Source: Hyperoplus lanceolatus
Taxonomy: Eukaryota; Chordata; Actinopteri; Uranoscopiformes; Ammodytidae
DNA length: 64,000 nt
Direction of reading: 5' to 3'
NCBI GenBank assembly: GCA_026929865.2
Contig: CM049395.1
Span: 36,346,001 to 36,410,000 of the forward strand
Shown here: positions 33,331 through 46,128 of the stretch, piece after piece
Position numbering within the stretch: the stretch's first letter is position 1
How the letters are laid out: each line of letters opens with the position of its first letter
The notes under the pieces: generated by a model
The model's database searches: none
Told to the model about the DNA's origin: nothing
Seen by the model: only the letters and a program-made list of their open reading frames with translations
Translations under genes and position numbers: made by a program

Positions 33331-36300
33331 TGAGGCAGTTCCTGTTTTGCTGCAGCTATGAAAAACCATTACAGAATAAAGCATCACAAATGGCCTAAAC
33401 ACAAAGGAAAAACTAGCATGTGCTATCACTGTCAACAGCGATGTTCCTCATTTCCATACAGTAGGCTTGACGAACAAGCGTGTACATGATGTGGATGAAG
33501 TGTGCAAGGAGGATTTCAGTCCTGCCGCTTGTCTCTGTGTGTGAGTGACTGATCACAGTCGAAGTGGCTTGTGTCTCTAATCCAGTACCACTGTTAGACA
33601 GTGCAAAGACCCGGCTCTGTGTACTGCCGCACGGGTTGATCAAACCCATCATGTGACAAGCAACCTCTTCAAATGACGATGATTTCCCAGCTCTGTGTCC
33701 TTTCGGCTCCATATTAGATCATCTTCTGACACTACCGAGTCTGGTACTTCATCTGGGATAAAGATGATGCGCGATCCGACCGGAGGGGTTTGGAGTCAAG
33801 GGTAAACGAGGGGCTAAGACTGGGGTACGGATTGGCTGACAGCTTTGACAATTATCATGTGGTATATTATACCGTTATGCTAAACATCAGGTTTTAGATG
33901 GTATGTCACCAGACAAAACACTTCAGGGATGTTTAACCATCAACGCAGCTGTATGTCACATTCACACCCAACACATTAAATGAGTTACTTTGGAAGAAAA
34001 GACATACCAGATGATCTATATATGCTACATCAAACATTGAGATGCCTGTCTGCTTCAGTTTATCTAACAGTGGGCCTTTGCTGCCTTACTTTGCTGTTGT
34101 TTTACTGTACCACATACAACTATATCATTTGTTTTTTCTTGAGACCTAGATGTTGGAACAGATTAGTGAATATGGTATTATTAACAAGCTAGAGAATTTA
34201 AATACTGTCAATCACCTAATCCACTAGAAAAACATAAGGAACAAAACAGATGTGGACTGAACATCTAGGGACAGGTTTAATTCTATCTAATGTAATCTTT
34301 GACCCAGATAAAATGGTATTACGATGTGACCCGAGATTAATATTGAATTAAAGACCGGATATCATTTGTGGCTGTTTACACAGCCGCCAGCCTGTCTTCC
34401 TGGAATCCTGTGGCAGATAAGTTTGCTATAATGGCATTAGCCAAATCCTGAAGTCTAGCAGACGGCACTTGTCTTGCTTGAGAAGCCACCTTGTTTCTTT
34501 ATTTATTTTTCCTTCACTCATTGCGAACAAAGGAAAATATTCTACCAGGAATTGAATAGCTTAATCCTCTTTTCACTCTTCCCAGTAGCTTGAATGGTGA
34601 CAGATTAACATCCTGAAGGTTTACAAACCCAGCCATTTGAAAATGTAATTGCTGGTGCCGCGCTGCATGCATGTGTTTAAGTTGAGGGTTAATATTAAAG
34701 CTTAAAATACACACACATGCACTCGAGGAAGGCGGGATGTGGCCAGCTTGGGACTGACCCAAGACACTTAAGCCCCGGCAGGACGGACCATTCAGTCACG
34801 TACGTATCAAGGAGTCGCAAGCCATCCCAAACCCTCGCTTTAGTTACTGTTCACTTCTGCTAATTATTACAGCCAATCAGAGGGGTTAACGGGGCGGAGC
34901 CTGGCCAGACCATGTTCTGGGGCATTTAACAGCTGGCAGCAACGGAGGTGAATGCATTACACACTGCCCTCATCCAATAAAAATAAAACACCCTGACATC
35001 TGAGGTGTACTTAGCACAGAGGGGAGGGAGGAAGTGAGGGAGGCGAGATAGGAGGGAGGGGGAGGAGGTGGTTAGGGTGGGGTGAAGGGGGGAGAGCATC
35101 CAATAACATGATGTCCAAGTGCCACCTAGTGACAACTTCTCTAGCTACTCTGGTCCTTAAGGCTCTAGAGCATCAGGGTTGGGGGTGGTCGGCCAAAATG
35201 AAGCGACCCTGGACAGATTCGATATCAGTAGCAAATTGGTCTGTCCTTTTAAGGAAAAACTAATTGAATACAACCGTTTGAAAGTCGAGTGAAATTTCAA
35301 CATGTAGGAAAATTTTGACATTCAAAAATTTAGATTTTTTTTTTATCAGTTTACATTTTTTTACCGAAAATCCAATCAAGATACAACACAGCCTTCCTCG
35401 AGTAAACTCACTGTCTGTTGAGTTGGGAGAGCAGGCCTGTAACACTGCACTGGTATGCTAGTGGCTCCGGGCTCCTAGGTTCCCTCCCCTCATTAACCCA
35501 GGTATAAATCACACTCTGCCAGTGCCCAGAGGTGAGAGGGATGAGAGTGGAGGTGAGGTTGAAATAATGCTTATGTCACGGCAGGTCAGCCCTCCATTAT
35601 GGCCGTTTCAAAAACTATTAATCTTGCTTGTAGTCAGTGGCCTAGAAATAATTACTTCATCTAACCCATGTAATACAGCATGACCAGCAGTCGAGCCTGG
35701 TCAATTTGAGGCTGGGGAGGCGGAATGGGGGTGTTAGAGGATTGTGTGTGTGGGGAGAGAGAGAGTGGGAGTGAGGGGGGAGAGCCACAAATTACCAGGC
35801 CCTGTCTCCTGCTACTGGGTGAATGATGTTGTGCTCTCTTCAGTGCTGGCCTTTTACCCTCTCAACACTGATTTAGATAGATACACACACATGCTAGCTT
35901 TGAAAGGCAGATCATTTACAAGCACATGTATGTACGCAAATTACTCTATGATTAACACATGTTTAGCAAGGAGCACAAATCACATTATGTCAAACAAAGG
36001 TTCAAAACACTTTAAAAAATTGATCTCAAAGCTCACAAAAGATAATACAAAATAAAATGAGTTTAAGATAGCATAGAGAGCTGACCATAGAAAAATTAGA
36101 CAGGCTACTACTGAAGAATATACGTAACTTTGTACTACTAAACATAGCATTGATCAACAAGTTTTTAAATTTTTCCATCATCATAATGCCATAATCGTGC
36201 AAATGAATTTGATATGGCAAGTTCTGGCATCTGCTATCCTACCTAAGCTCACTTTTTGCCTGTTATTCTTTATTTTTTTTAATGAAAGCAATGTTCAAGA

Positions 36301-39300
36301 AAAAACTGACAGAAATGTTTTTGTAAATCCATTTTTTTCAAATTATGCTCCCAAAAACATGGAAGTAAAAAAAAATGTTTTTCTTCTCAATCAGAAGGAA
36401 TTTTGGAAGGCATGATATTACAGACATTGACAGACATTTAAAATCCACACTGTGGTTAAACAGAGGAGCTACTGCAAAACTCAGCCTCCATGAACGTCAC
36501 AGGAAGTATGTGTGGAGTGGCATAAATAAATGCAGCCCCTCCAGTGGCTGTCAAAGCTGGCGTTGCAGGTGCAAATTTAATTAGTCAAGGTGAAGTCTCC
36601 CTTGTTGTTGAAGGAGTAGGGGGTCCTCGCCATGCACGGCTGTAAACACGCACTATACCCTAATCAGGTGTCACCACGCCGTTTGATCAGCCCGCGAAAA
36701 CTTGTCACGAATCCCCGGCAGAGAGTGGGCCGAGGGGAAGAACAAAGGAAAAGAGCTGTCACGAGAGAAGAGGGTGGTGGTGATGGTAGTGGCGCTGGAT
36801 GAAGAGAGTTTGCCCATTAGCAGTCTCAGTCGCCTATCTCTCTCCCACTCCCCTTAGTGTCTCTCCTCCCCTTGTTTTCCTTCTTTCTTTATGTGGCTAC
36901 CTACGCCATGCGCCTTACTGTATCCCTGTCGTAACTCTATGTGAATGTACTTTCATTTTGAGTAAAGCTCCGCCACAGCTGTCACACTCTTGCTTCACGA
37001 CCGCCACCAAAGCCTCCATAAGAAAACCCCAAAGTAGCACACTACTTTTGCTTACCTCCCAAAAGAACCACAAATGTACAGAGATACAAGCCTACACTCA
37101 TTTTGTTTTTATCAAGCATCATTCCAAGCAGTTGGTTCCTCCTGAAAAAAGCCTGGAGAACTAGAGGCAGACATGCTGCTCTCCTTCCGCCTACCTGGCG
37201 CCTCCAGGCTGCATTGAGGCAGTGCAGGAATGCGCGCGCCATTAGATACTGTTTACCTTTCAGTTTGGGTGATATTGAATACATTAGCCAATTGAACCTC
37301 ATAAGAAACACAGCCGAGTGACAAGGCCCAATCGTCTTTGGGACTACCATGGTAACTGAGATTACAGGCTAACAAAGAGCAGACAGGGGGAAGAAATATT
37401 TAAAACCCGAAAAGTGATACATAAATTAATTAAAGGACAAAAAAACAAGTGGAGAATTAAAGTTGGAACATCTGTCAGCGACTTAGCTTCCCAACGTAAT
37501 ACCAGTGTTAGAACATTTATACCCTTGAAGTTAATGATCCCCTCTTTAATTGACAGTCAAGGAAAACTGGCTGCGGAAGCATCCTGCCGAGACGCCGATA
37601 AGAGGCCCCTACCCCCCCTCCCAAAAATAAAATAAAAAAACAGTTTAAAGAACCTTGGCACTAATCCCTATTGTCATCCCAGTGCAGCAGAAGGACTTAC
37701 AAACACAGATAACTCCGCTGAAGCTGTCTATTTCTCAGGAGTTATGGGGACAGCCGTGCTGCTGCGCGCCTCGAATCAGTCACTCAGATTAGCCCAATCC
37801 CTCTGTGCTGTCAGTCAGCCCAGACAGTAGCCTGTCACCGCATTTACATGAGTCCATCTCATATGTGACAATGCCCCCCCCCACTATATATGACAATGGC
37901 TTCGAAGAAGGGGTCCACTCGCTGGCAGATACGGGGAGTAGTAGAGTATGGCACACGGGCTGTTGTTGGATTAAGCTCATAGTGTGCGCTCTGCTGAATG
38001 TCTTCGCTGACACTCCAACAACAATTTTAAGGAGTCTTAAACATTGCCGTGTTTTACCCGTGGTGGAGACTGGAGAGCATGTGGGAGATGCATGTCACAT
38101 GAAACACACACATACACCTACACTGACAAACACTGGGATAAACTTCAAAAAAACTTGGAAGTACGGGATGGCTGTTGGATGAAAACCACAAGCTTACCCA
38201 GGATATGTCTTCCCCAAAGTTGGCTTCAAGCATGACTTTAATCCACCTACTTCACTTAACATGATGGAGCTCAAAGAACAAAAGGGAAAAGAACATGGAA
38301 ACTAAGTACAGCCAATGCAAAACATCTGGATCAGTCCTCATCTTGAGTTAACACAGGTACGGTGAAGATGAAAAGGCCAACCCTAAAACAAATGGGGAAA
38401 AAATCTAAATAGATAAGACACAAACTGTGGAGTGTCAAATTAAGAGGGATTCGTCCCTGCAAAGAGTTTGTACTTTGAAATGAATGTGTGTTACTTGAAG
38501 GCACCTGAGAGCTTGCAGTGTGCTGACTGCTTTTTATGCTTCTGTGGCGCACTCCACTTCAAATAGTCTCGCAACAAATGACAGTGGATGCCCTCTACAT
38601 AACAGGGCCAGGGCAAGTATGACACAGGGGTTGACAACTGAACCCTCAAACTCCCTAACCCTTTACCCCTGCCATGGCACAAACACGTACACAAGAAGCC
38701 CCGAAAACAGCCCTGACATGACCGCTCGGCAGCCCTTCATAACCCTTCCTTGTGTTTTCTCTCTCTCCATCTCACTGGAGACAACCCACAATTCAGGACC
38801 GTTTTAGCCAGGCAAGTGGATGTGACCCGCTGCCCCCCAGTCAGGCTCATCTGAATAAACAGAGTTGAAAGAACAGGCAGAGGAAGGGAAAAATCTGCCT
38901 ACATTATGATGGGAAGGGAGAAGATGGGATTCAGCCAAGGGGCGCCTTTCTTTATGCACGTTTGATCAAGTGCTTGACAGCGCCGGTGGATGGAATTACG
39001 GACTGTTGAACAAAAAGTTGTGGAGTGTGTGGGTTTCGAATTTGTGCATATGTGTGTATATGTGTGTGTGCGCTTGTGCAATTCAGTCTGGACAGCTGAG
39101 TTTTCCATTGGCCTGACAGTGTTAGGCGTGTGACAAGCCTGCCGCGCCGCACCACACCAGCACATGCAAGGCGCCAACCTGCACACAAGCCTTTTCACGC
39201 AGTCCATCACTCAGGACGGCCGATGGAAGGAGTGCCGCGAGAAGAGGTCAGACGCGGGGGATAGAGGGATGAGGAGGATGAGAAAGGAGGGAGGGAGGGA

Positions 39301-40694
39301 GGGAGGGCTGGTCAGGGGTTAAGTGTAGAGAAGACAGCGATGAAAGGCAACTGTCATGCACCAGTGCTCGCCCAGGAGCACCTGTCTCGGGGAAGAACAT
39401 GCAAAGTGTGCCGGTCGAGTCCTGACAACACCCCCACTTCTCGACACACACACATAGATCAACACACACGCACACACACACACACAAACACAAACAATCT
39501 TTCAGGAAAGGGCTGATGCTCCACCGTTGGCGAAAGGCATCGCCTGTCTGACAACATGCCAGTCAAGCTGTCGTTGGCTGCTTCGCATATATGCAAGGAA
39601 AAGTTAGGCTGATGAGGAAAAATACACACGGGGGGGGGGCTTGGAAGAAGAGTCACTGAGACATGAACGGACTGCCTGAAGTGAGCAGACACTTGCCCAG
39701 ACACTTGATGCAGAGTAAGTGCTGGAACGAGCAATATAAAAAAAGGGTCCATGAAAGCAAATCCAGGATAACCAGGTAAGCCCAGGGAAGTTGGTGTAGT
39801 CCTCAAGTGGAAGCATTTATCCAACGGACCTGATACATAGGACCAAATTACCTTTTTCAAAAGACTTCCTGTGTTCTATTAGACAGGTCAGGAAAGACAA
39901 GGTAATTTAACAGCATAGAAAAATCTCCGTCCATTAAAGTTCCACAGTCATTTATTACAAAATAATAAAACATAACTTTTGTTTTTACAAGTAGAAACTA
40001 CCGGTGGTATTGTGTTAATGGTGGTTAGGCAGACGAGGCCAAGTGTACCTCCAGCTGCTGGCTGAGCTAATAGCAAAGCTAAAATCTGGCTCTGGCTAAA
40101 GGAGGCACGTCCCATGTTCTGCCTCTAAAAAAAGGCAATAAGCTAAATGCCAGGTATTTTAACACACTTGCATTGCGTACGTTTATGGATAGGAACTTAT
40201 GATGTACAAATTAACAGTTACTATTTACAATGCCTTGTGAACCTGGTCTCCTGCAGCTTTTGTGAATGAAGGCTTTTGGACTTTCCATTGGAACCAGATG
40301 TGGGGCAACACCGTAGCAGCAGGCCTTTTTTAACTTTATTGGAAAGGTGAGTCATTACAAAAGGAAAATAAATTCACAAATAAACAGCATGAAGACTGCT
40401 CTGTCCTATGCAGGTGGCTTGGCGCAGTGAAATCCTTTTTATTGGAGTTCGCTAAAATTAGCAACAAGCTTGGATGCTGCTAGGAGGTATCCTGGCTACC
40501 ATTGATTACTACTTGCTTTGGAGGCCAGCACTGTTCATTCTGAGTGTACATTATTTAATTGTTCATTTTTCAAATATCCATGGTGCTAAACAATATTTTG
40601 AAAACATTAGGAAAAACAGCAGTCACACCACATGGATATATAGAGGTGTCACTATACACACACACACAAGTCACCATCCATTCATGGACGTATT

Positions 40695-40832
<138 letters not shown>

Positions 40833-43489
40833 CGCCAAACAAACAGAAATGGAAAATAACGACTTGCCCGGATTATAGCCTTGAGTGGCTAATGAACCCC
40901 CTGGAGGTTTTAGCCTGTGTGTATGAGGTGAGAGGGTCATTCCCATGTTTATTCAGCACCAGTCCAATGAGCCACCACCATCTATTGATTGAACTGATTA
41001 TTCTATGTCTCTCTTGTGACGGGACACATGCATGACAGATGAACCCCCTACTTGGGCAGGTCACATTCGATGTAATCTCATTGAATCTGACGGCTGATCT
41101 GGTCAGCCAGTTTGCATGATCCACGTCGCGGCCATGTTTGCGGATATGCTGACATCTGTGGCTAATGCCTCAACACTAATATGAGGTGCTCGGCAGGGGC
41201 TGTCAGACACGTAAGCTGTCAAGGGCTGTTTGGACAATCCCAGTGACTGCTTCCATAGGAGAAAAAACTGTTTTACTGAGTGGTATACTAGACATAGCGA
41301 TAAATATACCCAAGTAAAGGTACCTGTCCTAAAGTGGTATTTCACTGGCAGAATACTTGTTTCCTAACACTCGAGCTTCATATATATATATTTTTTCAAA
41401 TGTGCAAAGATAAAAGCTGCTAGTATTCTTCAAAGAAAATCAAACTAAGCCTAATTGCGTGGACATTGTTTGTATTTTACCTAACATGTGTGCACATTCT
41501 GAAAAAATGTGTCTGATTTCACTTTTGGAAGAACTATTTCTCATTTTTTGCATCTTGCGTCATGGCACATAGCAGCCAACCAGTCAGAAATGACTAGATG
41601 ACAGCTGCTGTTTGGGGGAAACCGCTGCAGATGACCCTTTCACTTACAGTGCTCACTGTGTGGTGCAATACTCCCCAGCCACACCAAAAGCGCAACGCCT
41701 AGCAAAACGCTATCTCTGTTTTTCCCATTTAAATGCTTAGTAAGATCACAGGTCCTCCTTCCAGCACATATGGGGGAGTCCATGGCAGGTCATCTTAGCC
41801 ATACACCCGGAGACAACGAGGGCGGGGCTGTAAAAGTTGATATCCTTCCAGATGCAAACCTAATGTAGACATCATGCACCTTTTAAAATGTCATGGATTC
41901 AACACAGACAGTCGTAAAAAAAAAAAAAGGTGGTAGGAAGTGATGGAACGATGTGCTGGATCTCTCAAGTTGACCATGGGAATCTAACCCAGCCCTTATG
42001 TGGCTGATAACAGAATGGCATCCACAGAAGAACCATCTCATGGGAAATAAACAGTAAAATTTTATCTTAAGGAAACAGCTTGTTTAGGTTTTAAATGTCA
42101 CCCACTGGAGGACATATCATTTCATTTTAATTGAATAATTATCTTTAAGATGAGGTGGGGGAAATAATACCACAATCAATCCCATCACTGAAATGACATC
42201 TTTAAAACAAAGACCCACCCTCAAACAGGCCTACTGCAGTCTGACAACATTTAAGATGATTAAGGTAAAATTAAAGATTATTCTGCACTATTAAACTAAA
42301 ACACACTTAGGCTAAAAAAACCTCTGAAGCAATCATATGAATCAAAAGCAGTATTATATATATATATATATATCCCAGCAAACACACGGCATCTTCTCAT
42401 TATGTTCTCTCTAATACAAGCTAACACAATCCTGTTCCAAACTGCTCAGACCTTCATACTAGTTTTAGTATGACGGCTGTTTAGTTTGAAGACGGGTTTG
42501 ACTACCCAAGCTTTTCTGTAAACAACTCGGTCCAAATATACGAACCAGAGATCAAACAGGCAAGACAAGGTAAAGACATGTCGAGGAAAAGCTCAGCGGC
42601 AGACTAATCAGCCGCCTCCAACGCTCACATAGCAGATCAATGAAAGACCTGGGGCCTTGGGCCTGCGCTATATTACACACCAAAACTTCATATTCATTCA
42701 TTGATTTTATTTTTCAGAATAGTATATCATTGAACTCCAATGGGAGCGCAATATAGAGGCCGGGGCTGAGGTCAAGCCTCGCGTGGACGGATGTTTGCAC
42801 AATATTGATGGCGCACGCAGAAAGAAATGACTAAATATCCGGATCAATACCTAGTTTCCTCAGCCACGACAGGTTGTTCCAGATGGAAATGTATAAATAC
42901 TTCTTTATGGCTCGTGGAGTGGCCCTTACAAACACGGCTAAATGTCCCCCTTAAGGTAAACTCTTTGATTAGCCGAGGCCAGAGGTGACAAAAGGGGGGT
43001 CTGCTGATGCCAAGATGCATCGCTACCAATGGCCGGAGGACGCTAATGCACACAAGGGCCCAGTAAAGGGGCCAAGGATATGACAGGTCACAAGCCCTGG
43101 GCAAAGTGCTCTGTGCTACCTGACCCTTCTATTCATTTGTAATAATGATGGGTCCAGGCAACTCCATTCTCTGTCATGTTCAAATAATGCAAACCATTAA
43201 TAATTTAGAAATTATTTTTACAACTATTCGTATTGCAGTGATCATAACTGATGGTCCACTGCAGTGAGGCCTTCAGAAACACATATTCATGTGAAATTCT
43301 TCCATTTTTAGTCACAGAAGGCAAGAATGATTTACACTTAAATATTCAGAGTGCTATGTAATCAATTCAGGCCAACCAGCCTAGTAAAAACCTTGCATCC
43401 TGCTGTTTGCTGTTGCTGATGGTACAAGAGCTGCCTGTTCTTATTTACAGCACAGCACAATTACCGAGAACAACACCCAACCTCACAGC

Positions 43490-44040
43490 TTCCCCTGCTC
43501 CACAGAGGGCCAGCGGGGCCATAAAGAGGGAGGAACCATATCATTGGCTGCTCCTTAATTAAATGAAGGCTGTTAGGTGCATTTGCTTCCTTCTTTACAT
43601 ATTGAACTGGCCAGCCCACTGCTGAAGACATCCCAGACACAATCCCTGCCTGGCCCTAAATCATGGCTGGATAAACGTGCCGGTGGGTCCCTGCTGGACA
43701 CAAGATGGCAGGTCCATTCTAGGGCATGCGGTGGATCAACACCTAGCCAGCGATAAGTAATCCTGTAGAGGATTAGCGGCATGATAGCCTGATCAATACT
43801 GTGTGCTCAGGCCATTAGGAATGCAGCGAGGAAATGACCCCCTCTGGTAATAAAGCAGGGCATCTGGGTTCTCCTTCATTTGCCAGCTCCATTAGTGTAA
43901 TGGTATCATTATCTGCCACCGCCGTATTTTTCGGAGCCTTGGCTTTTCCATAGCTGGACCGGCGGGGGTCTGATGAAGCTGTGAGAGCCCCCATGCCGAG
44001 TGTTCCCCTTCCTACCATTCTGCACAGGGCCAAGGTGTAA
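43490..44040. promoter_or_regulatory. Candidate conserved non-coding element (intron 1)
   Basis: These 550 bp of complex sequence contain TTAATTAA (43555-43562) and a perfect inverted homeodomain pair CCATTA-GTG-TAATGG (43889-43903), followed by TATCATTATC. It has no microsatellite or transposon, and a dense non-AT-rich composition unlike the surrounding intron. It is a good candidate for an irx-domain enhancer, but only by appearance. Confidence 0.35.
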
Positions 44041-44580
44041 ATCTAGCTCTGTTGGAGCTTATGTGCAACCCTGCCTTAGGTATCCATACCCATGTGTTTT
44101 ATGTCAGCACCCAACACTATTTCTACATTATTGGCTCATTAATAGAGCAAGCAGCATGTAGCTTGGGTTAAAAGGGAGAAAAAGATGGCGGGCAGAGTGC
44201 AAAGCTGCTGAATGTGCAGAATGTGACACCCCCCTCTTGCTAAAACACTAGGCCTGACATGACAGGACGTCCGCATTAGTCGCCATAAATCGTTTGCTTT
44301 ACACTAATTCACCAGCTAACATTTTCTGTGGGAGAATTGATTAACCATGCCTGGGTGTGTGGCCACATAATCAGCTTTTACCTCGGTAGTTGTTAATTTA
44401 ACAGAATTGCCCAGGGAAACACAAACCATTTTAATGAGTGTTCAGAAATTAAATACCCTAAACAGCTTGCACTAGGTGCCACAACCAGAGCAAACCAATG
44501 AGGCTGATCTAAGCAATGGGCTGTGCTGAGCCCAGGACCTCGCAACATCTGGTGACCCTGTGTGATCATTACTTAGTCTG

Positions 44581-44583
<3 letters not shown>

Positions 44584-44630
<47 letters not shown>

Positions 44631-44634
44631 ACAC
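44584..44634. repeat. (CA)n microsatellite
   Basis: This is a CA run with one GA interruption in intron 1. Confidence 0.97.
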
Positions 44635-46090
44635 TTCCTGTTTCGACACAGCACTTTATACTTGTCATCACTGTCCAAATGGCGAGCTTGCATCAAAGAC
44701 AGCATTAGAACATTGGGTTAAGGAGCAGGGCCATTGCTGTTTTCACACTCATCAGAGCACGAGTGGAAATTCATCCTGTAATGACAATACTGATACAACA
44801 TGACATTTTTTCAATTCTTTAGTGTTTAAGGCTAATTTAATGTTGCTATGGGGATGAAATTATAAAAAAAATTAGCTACTTGATAACTAAGTGTGCTGTT
44901 AGTGTGTCAAACAATATCTAATGGACCCATCCTTGTGTCCAGGAATAATAAAAAAGTAAATAAGTCAAAATGATTAAGGATTTTTTCATTGATGGAAATA
45001 TGAATTGATGTTGCTGGTGCATGGTTAATTATCCCTCTGATGTTAGGCCAATGTCCTATTCTATATCACTTTAAAAACATATACAGCCTGTGACATTCCA
45101 TCTGTCAGTATAGGGACTTGCCGTTGTGGGATTTCCTAAGGAGATTGGGTATTCGTTTGGCACTAATCTGTGGGCGCTTGCATTCTCTAACTCAGAATGA
45201 CAGTGGGCCCATCACAGCCAATCTCTCACTTTGTGCAGCAGCATTGCAAAAACACACTCACTCACTGGATTAGAAAAAACCTTCAAATCCCAGCGAGTTA
45301 GTTATCATATCAACTGTATCATTATAAAAACCACCGATATAATTTAATTTTTATTTAAATGGCCAAAATGCACGCGGCTCCTTCCTTGGCATGCTCTACA
45401 GTCGCACAGTCACTTGGCAATTACAGTTCCTCCTGCTCATCTTTCTATGTATCTAAAGAGAATGGAAGCTAAGCCATTAGGTCTGTGTGCCGTGCTGCCT
45501 GACTGCCTGAGGGCCAGCTGGAATGAGTTCTCTCTCTCTCTCTCCGAGCCCGCGCGCTCATCTGGCCGCCATGGCTGCTTTCATAAACAGGAGGAACCAC
45601 GTCCTACATAGTTTCACTGCTGTCTAACATGATCCAAACACATGTGCCACAGCAGACGGGCGTCCAAGGCAGGAGATAAGAGCAGAAACAGACAGAGAGA
45701 GAGAGAGAGAGGCAGACAGACAGACAGGCAGACTCTATGAGCAGTTCACTATGGCCAAAAACTCAGCCCAGGATTGCCTGCGGGCACAGGCAGCACATTC
45801 AAAAAACCTTTTCCTTCCTCTCCTGTATCTCAACAAACAACAAAGTTATGGTTATACAGCACGGGAAAGCCTGATTAAGCCCAGGTCAGCACGGAACTGG
45901 GCTTAACACACGGGTCTGGCACACACAACAGTTGGTCATCAAAGGACAGGCTACGAGCATGCACACATGAAAATAACCCTTCACACATCTCATCTCAGCA
46001 GGATATAGTGCAGCTGGCACATGCACAAAGGGTATAGGGTGGGGTATGCATTTTAGAACAGTAATTACAAAATTAGCCAATAAGGTATCA

Positions 46091-46128
46091 TTCCTACTGT
46101 ATCAGAGCATTCCTACTGTATCAGAGCA
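46091..46128. repeat. Perfect 19-bp tandem duplication
   Basis: TTCCTACTGTATCAGAGCA occurs twice in direct succession without mismatch, so it is a recent small duplication in otherwise unique sequence. Confidence 0.95.
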
